Shown here: positions 5,714-9,454 of the stretch, in pieces
How positions within the stretch are numbered: position 1 is the first letter of the stretch
How the letters are laid out: every line of letters starts with the position of its first letter
NCBI GenBank assembly: GCA_005880525.1
Contig: VBFW01000056.1
Span: forward strand, 1-9,454
DNA from: Chloroflexota bacterium
GTDB taxonomy: Bacteria > Chloroflexota > Dormibacteria > Dormibacterales > Dormibacteraceae
Direction of reading: 5' to 3'
Length of the DNA stretch: 9,454 nt
The notes under the pieces: model-generated
Seen by the model: the letters and a program-made list of their open reading frames with translations, nothing else
The model's database searches: none
Told to the model about the DNA's origin: nothing
Position numbers and translations under genes: made by a program

Positions 5714-6588
5714 CAGTCTTCGACCAGCGATCGGATATAGGCGGCAGGGTCGAACTGCGCCACGTCGTCGATGGTCTCCCCCACGCCGGCGAGCTTCACC
5801 GGGATTCCCATCTCGCCCTCGACGCCGATGACCGCGCCGCCCTTGGCAGTGCCGTCGAGCTTGGCGAGCACGAGCCCGGTCATCGGCACCGCGTCGTTGA
5901 ACGCGCGAGCCTGCGTCATGCTGGCCAGTCCCACGGTCGCGTCAAGCACGAGCAGCGACTCGATTGCGCGCCCGTCCTGCGCTTTGGCGGTCACGCGGCC
6001 GATCTTCGCCAGCTCCTGCAGCAGGTTGCGCTGTGACTGCAGGCGGCCGGCGGTGTCCGCGACGACCACGTCGTGCCCGAGACGGCGTGCTTGCTGGATC
6101 CCGTCGAACACCACTGACGCAGGATCGGCCCCCGGCGCGCCGGCAAAGCTCGTCACGCCCGCCCGCTGGGCCCACTGCACCATCTGCTCGATGCCCGCGG
6201 CGCGATACGTGTCGGCCGCCACGATCAACGGCTTTCGTCCCTGCTTCGCCAGCAGATGCGCAAGCTTCGCGGCGGTGGTGGTCTTGCCCGCACCGTTCAC
6301 CCCGTACAGCAGGATGCATGCGGGTGCGGGGTCCAGCGTCAGCGCGCGCGGGCCGGCCGACATGACGCCGAGCGCTGCCGCCACCAGAGCCTCGCGCGCC
6401 TCGTCGGCCGTGTGCGGCGCTCGCGCACGTACCTGCTGCACAAGCCGCGCCGCCATCGAAGGGCCAACGTCAGCGCCCAGCAGGAGCTCATCCAGCCTTT
6501 CGTAGTACTCACCGCCAAGAGGCGGCCCGAGCGCGCGGAGCCCTGCAGCCAGCAGGCTTCGCGTGCGCCCGCCGACTCGACTCCACAT
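5713..6588 (-). CDS. ftsY: Signal recognition particle receptor FtsY
   Basis: FtsY is the membrane-associated GTPase that receives ribosome-bound SRP; its NG domain pairs with that of Ffh. The 291 residues are essentially the NG domain, lacking the long acidic A domain of enterobacterial FtsY. Visible motifs are LLLGADVGPSMA (35-46), P-loop GVNGAGKTTT (96-105), DTYRAAGIEQ (126-135), DTAGRL (178-183), LVLDAT (213-218), KLDGTAKGG (243-251) and GVGE (268-271). Two conserved spots differ: the usual DATTGQN reads DATVGLA, and the G4 TKLD reads AKLD (242-245). The ATG at 6588 gives a normal start, but lies within an 8-bp hairpin and lacks a good ribosome binding site. smc ends 29 bases upstream. 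Confidence 0.95.
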   Translation of the reverse strand: MWSRVGGRTRSLLAAGLRALGPPLGGEYYERLDELLLGADVGPSMAARLVQQVRARAPHTADEAREALVAAALGVMSAGPRALTLDPAPACILLYGVNGAGKTTTAAKLAHLLAKQGRKPLIVAADTYRAAGIEQMVQWAQRAGVTSFAGAPGADPASVVFDGIQQARRLGHDVVVADTAGRLQSQRNLLQELAKIGRVTAKAQDGRAIESLLVLDATVGLASMTQARAFNDAVPMTGLVLAKLDGTAKGGAVIGVEGEMGIPVKLAGVGETIDDVAQFDPAAYIRSLVED

Positions 6589-6608
6589 CCGGTCGAGCCT
6601 ACCGGATG
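6586..6608. promoter_or_regulatory. 8-bp inverted repeat enclosing the ftsY start codon
   Basis: Arms CATCCGGT (6586-6593) and ACCGGATG (6601-6608) flank a 7-base loop. On the minus strand the ftsY ATG forms part of the 3' arm, so in mRNA the start codon would be base-paired. The smc stop codon is 9 bases before the stem, so ribosomes finishing smc could open it. There is no U-tract, so it is not an intrinsic terminator. Confidence 0.45.
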
Positions 6609-6617
6609 CGGCTGTCG

Positions 6618-9454
6618 CTATCCCGCGGCGCGGGCGGCCGGGTTGTGCCGGACAGCCGGCTTGCGGACGTCCTCGAGGCGCACCGACACGAGATGCGACG
6701 TGCCGCTTTCGTCGAGGTGGATTCCGTAGAGCGTGGATGCGTGCGACATCGTCACGTGGTTGTGAGTGATCACCAGGAATTGGCGCTGCCTGCCAAGCCG
6801 GGACAGCATCTCGCCGAATCGGCCGACGTTCGCGTCGTCGAGCGCGGCGTCGACCTCGTCGAGGATCGTGAACGGACTCGGGTTGACCTCGTCGAGCGCA
6901 AGCACCAGTGCAAGGGCTGCGAGTGATCGCTCGCCTGATGAGAGCAGCGTTACGTTCTGCAGTCGCTTGCGTGGCGGTTGAACGAGGATCTCGACGCCCG
7001 TGCGCGGGCCGTCTTCGCCTTCCGCGTGACGCAGCGTCGCGCGACCGCCCGGCGCAAGCTGCGAGAAGTACTCCTGGAAGTTCATCGCCACGGCGCCGAA
7101 GACCGCTTCGTATCTGGTCTCCTCTTCCTCACGGAGCTTCGCGATCAGCGTCTCCAGGTCGGCGCGAGCGCCGGTGATGTCCTCGAGCTGCTGCTGCAGG
7201 TTCGTGTAGCGCTCCTCGAGGTCGCGGCACTCCGCGTCCGCCAGGGCGTTGGTCGGGCCGATCTCTTCGAGGCGCCGCTCCAGCGACCGCATCTCACGCT
7301 CACGTGACTTGCCGCCGGGGATGTCTTCGGGCGCCACGCCGTCGGGCATGCGGGTGCGCATCTCCTCCATGCGCGCCGTCAAAAGCTCGACCTCCCGATT
7401 GATGAGATCGAGATTGCCCTCGAGCGTGCTGGTCTTCAGGCGGGCGTCGATCCGAGCCTCCTCCAGGGCGACCAGCTTGCGGGCGCCTTCGGCCATCTCG
7501 GCCTCCTCCTCGGGAGACTCGGTCTCGGCCTCGCCGAGGTCCGCTCGCGCGGCGGCGACCGCGGCATCGAGCGCCGGAAGCGATTCGGTCGCGGCGTCGG
7601 CCGCTGCATCAGCAGCTGCGAGCCGGTGCGTGCGGTCCTCCGCAGCGTGCGTCAGCGCGATGACGTCCTGGCGCACCGTGTGCAGGCGCCGGCCGAGGTC
7701 GTCGATGCGGTCACGCCAGCGAAGCCTTTCGGCGTCGACCTGGTTCACCGTCATGCGCTGGTCGCGCAACGCCTCCGACTGCGATTCGAACTCCCGCTCA
7801 GCCGCGGCGGATCGCTCTTCCGCAGAAGAGGCCGCTCCCTCGAGCTCGGACAGCTTCTCGGAGGCGGCGTCTTCGGACACGCGTGCCATGTCCAGGAGAC
7901 GGCGCGTCTCCGCGAGGCCTCCTGCCTCGGCAGCGCGCGCTCGAAGCTCGGAGAGCTTGCTGTTCAGGCCGTGCGCCCTCAGGGCGGCGTCGTCGAGCGT
8001 CTCGGCCACAGGCTCGAACTCCGCGATGCGGGCGCGAAGGTGGGCACGCCTCTCGGCGACGGCCGCGCGGCCGTCGGCCCCTGCGCGGATCATTCCGGGC
8101 ACGTGATAGACGCCGTCAAGGGTGACGTCGCGTCCGGCCACGACTCCGCCGAGAATCGCGCGCGCGATGGCCTCATAGCCGGCCTCGACCCTCACGTGGT
8201 GGACCAGCGAGGCTGCGGCTGCATCAGCGGCGGCTGACGGGTACAGCACGGTGGTCTGGCCTGAGCTGCTGCCAGCGGCCTCGATCGCGGCCTTCGCGTC
8301 CAGCGCGACCAATGCGTCCGCGAGGGGCCCGAGCACTGCCGCGAGAGCCTTTTCGTAGCCCGGTTCGGGCTGAATCACATCCCCCAGCCGCGGCCCCGAC
8401 GTGGCATCGGAGTAGAGGCTTTGCAGCCCGTCGAGCTCGGCCGCCAGCCGAGCCAGCTCGGTCGAGGCCGACTGCGCCGACTCGAGCGCTCGCCTCGCCT
8501 CAGCCGTCTCGGTCTCGATCGAGCTGATCTCGCCCAGAGCGGCGGCCAGTGGCTCGACGCGATCGAGCTGCTGCTCCAGGAACTCACGGCGCGTGCGCTG
8601 TCCGGCGAGCGTCGATGCGGCGGCGGCCGCCGCGCGGCGGGCCTGGTCCGCATCGCGACGAGCGTCCTGCAGCGGCGAGGCGTCCAGCGCTGCCGGCATC
8701 AGCGGGCTCACGGGCAGGTCCTCGAGTGCGGCCTTGGCCTGTTCGAGCTCCACGACCAGCTGACGCTGCAGGGACCGGGCCGCTGTCTCTCGCGCCGTGT
8801 TCGCTGCCTCCTCCTGCCGCACCGCTGTCGCGATGGCGCGATCGTTCTCCGCACGCGCAGCTGCAAGCTGCCTCTTGTGCTCCGCGTCCGAAAGCCACAG
8901 CCGCAGCTCGCCCAGCCGGCGCTGTCGGGCAAGGCGGCGGTCCTGCGCGGCCTGGACCTCAGCTCGCCCGGACTGGAACTCGCGCTCGGCCACAGCTGCC
9001 GCCTCGCGCGCCTCAGCCATCCGGCGGTCGAGCGACTGCGCCTGCGACGCGGCCTTGCGATGCGAGTCGCGCACCTCGCGCCACTCCTCCCACAGGATGC
9101 TGCCGCGGAGCGCCTCAAGCCGCGCCGACGCCTCGGCCGCCTCGCGAGCGGTGGCCGCCTGGGCTCGCAGGACCTCGAGCCTTGGCTGGATCTCGGACCT
9201 CAAGTCCTCGAGCCTCAGCATGTTCTGCGCCAGCTCGCCCAGACGCTGCGCCGCCTCGTGGCGGCGAGTCTTGACGCCTCGCACCTGGGCCGCCTCTTCG
9301 AGCAGCTGCCTTCGCTCGGCCGGCGTGCACACGACGATCGACTCGATGTCGCGCTGGTCGATGATCGCGTACGAGTCGAGCGTTAGGCCGGTCGATGACA
9401 GCAGGTGAAGCAGGTCGCGGCGGCGGACGCGCGTGCCGTTGAGGAAGTAGTCAC
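6618..9454 (-). CDS. smc: Chromosome segregation protein SMC (N-terminal part outside the window)
   Basis: SMC is the ATPase core of condensin; it dimerises at a hinge and compacts and segregates the chromosome. The visible 944 residues begin just after the N-terminal Walker A region, with DYFLNGTRVRRRDLLHLL...YAIIDQRDIESIV...PAERRQLLEEAA, the family's N-lobe motif. A long Ala/Glu/Arg-rich coiled coil follows. The hinge lies roughly at 8420-8080 (SLYSDATSGPRLGDVIQ to VYHVPGMI), then the return coil. The C-terminal head holds LLSSGERSLAALALVLALDEV (near 6945-6885) and Walker B FTILDEVDAALDDANVGRF (near 6875-6820), then VITHN and LVSVRLEDV. The ABC signature reads LSSGE rather than LSGGE. Full length would be near 1060 residues if the missing part is standard, shorter than the usual 1150-1200. 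ftsY follows after 29 bases. Confidence 0.95.
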   Translation of the reverse strand, partial: DYFLNGTRVRRRDLLHLLSSTGLTLDSYAIIDQRDIESIVVCTPAERRQLLEEAAQVRGVKTRRHEAAQRLGELAQNMLRLEDLRSEIQPRLEVLRAQAATAREAAEASARLEALRGSILWEEWREVRDSHRKAASQAQSLDRRMAEAREAAAVAEREFQSGRAEVQAAQDRRLARQRRLGELRLWLSDAEHKRQLAAARAENDRAIATAVRQEEAANTARETAARSLQRQLVVELEQAKAALEDLPVSPLMPAALDASPLQDARRDADQARRAAAAAASTLAGQRTRREFLEQQLDRVEPLAAALGEISSIETETAEARRALESAQSASTELARLAAELDGLQSLYSDATSGPRLGDVIQPEPGYEKALAAVLGPLADALVALDAKAAIEAAGSSSGQTTVLYPSAAADAAAASLVHHVRVEAGYEAIARAILGGVVAGRDVTLDGVYHVPGMIRAGADGRAAVAERRAHLRARIAEFEPVAETLDDAALRAHGLNSKLSELRARAAEAGGLAETRRLLDMARVSEDAASEKLSELEGAASSAEERSAAAEREFESQSEALRDQRMTVNQVDAERLRWRDRIDDLGRRLHTVRQDVIALTHAAEDRTHRLAAADAAADAATESLPALDAAVAAARADLGEAETESPEEEAEMAEGARKLVALEEARIDARLKTSTLEGNLDLINREVELLTARMEEMRTRMPDGVAPEDIPGGKSREREMRSLERRLEEIGPTNALADAECRDLEERYTNLQQQLEDITGARADLETLIAKLREEEETRYEAVFGAVAMNFQEYFSQLAPGGRATLRHAEGEDGPRTGVEILVQPPRKRLQNVTLLSSGERSLAALALVLALDEVNPSPFTILDEVDAALDDANVGRFGEMLSRLGRQRQFLVITHNHVTMSHASTLYGIHLDESGTSHLVSVRLEDVRKPAVRHNPAARAAG

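Noticed and set aside
8421..9386. Long plus-strand open frame (321 residues) opposite smc
   Set aside because: It is antisense to well-conserved SMC sequence, has a Leu/Arg/Gly-rich composition typical of shadow frames in G+C-rich DNA, and shows no recognisable domain. The same holds for 7249-8106 and 5771-6505 on the plus strand.

Overview
The window is about two-thirds G+C and reads almost entirely as housekeeping genes on the minus strand. Read 5'->3' on that strand (right to left), the order is smc (5' end outside), ftsY, a PHP-domain phosphoesterase, [a two-gene plus-strand pair], ylxM, ffh, rpsP, a KH-domain protein (khpA-like), rimM, trmD, rplS and rnhB (3' end outside). This is the smc-ftsY / ylxM-ffh-rpsP-khpA-rimM-trmD-rplS-rnhB neighbourhood known from Firmicutes and other Terrabacteria. 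High G+C, GTG and TTG starts, and possible leaderless promoters suggest a soil-type Chloroflexota, Dormibacterota or similar lineage. That placement is inference; no rRNA or other taxonomic marker is present.

Layout: 1-253 is the RNase HII N-terminus. 254-435 is a non-coding gap holding two strong hairpins. 436-2625 is a tightly packed ribosome and tRNA maturation run (rplS, trmD, rimM, khpA, rpsP) with overlapping starts and stops. 2619-3825 is ffh, visibly broken by an internal deletion and frameshift in the GTPase domain. 3825-4142 is ylxM. 4176-4975 is a plus-strand insertion holding a DinB-like protein and a stand-alone Lrp/AsnC ligand-binding domain. 5012-5713 is the PHP phosphoesterase, 5713-6588 is ftsY, and 6618-9454 is smc.

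The genes link co-translational membrane targeting (Ffh, FtsY, YlxM), ribosome and tRNA maturation (bS16, RimM, TrmD, bL19, KH protein) and chromosome handling (SMC, RNase HII). No mobile element, CRISPR array, tRNA or obvious new multi-gene system was seen. The observations most worth checking are the ffh lesion, a near-identical long palindrome at the ylxM start and inside early rimM, an RGG-type extension on the KH protein, and the hairpin block between rplS and rnhB.
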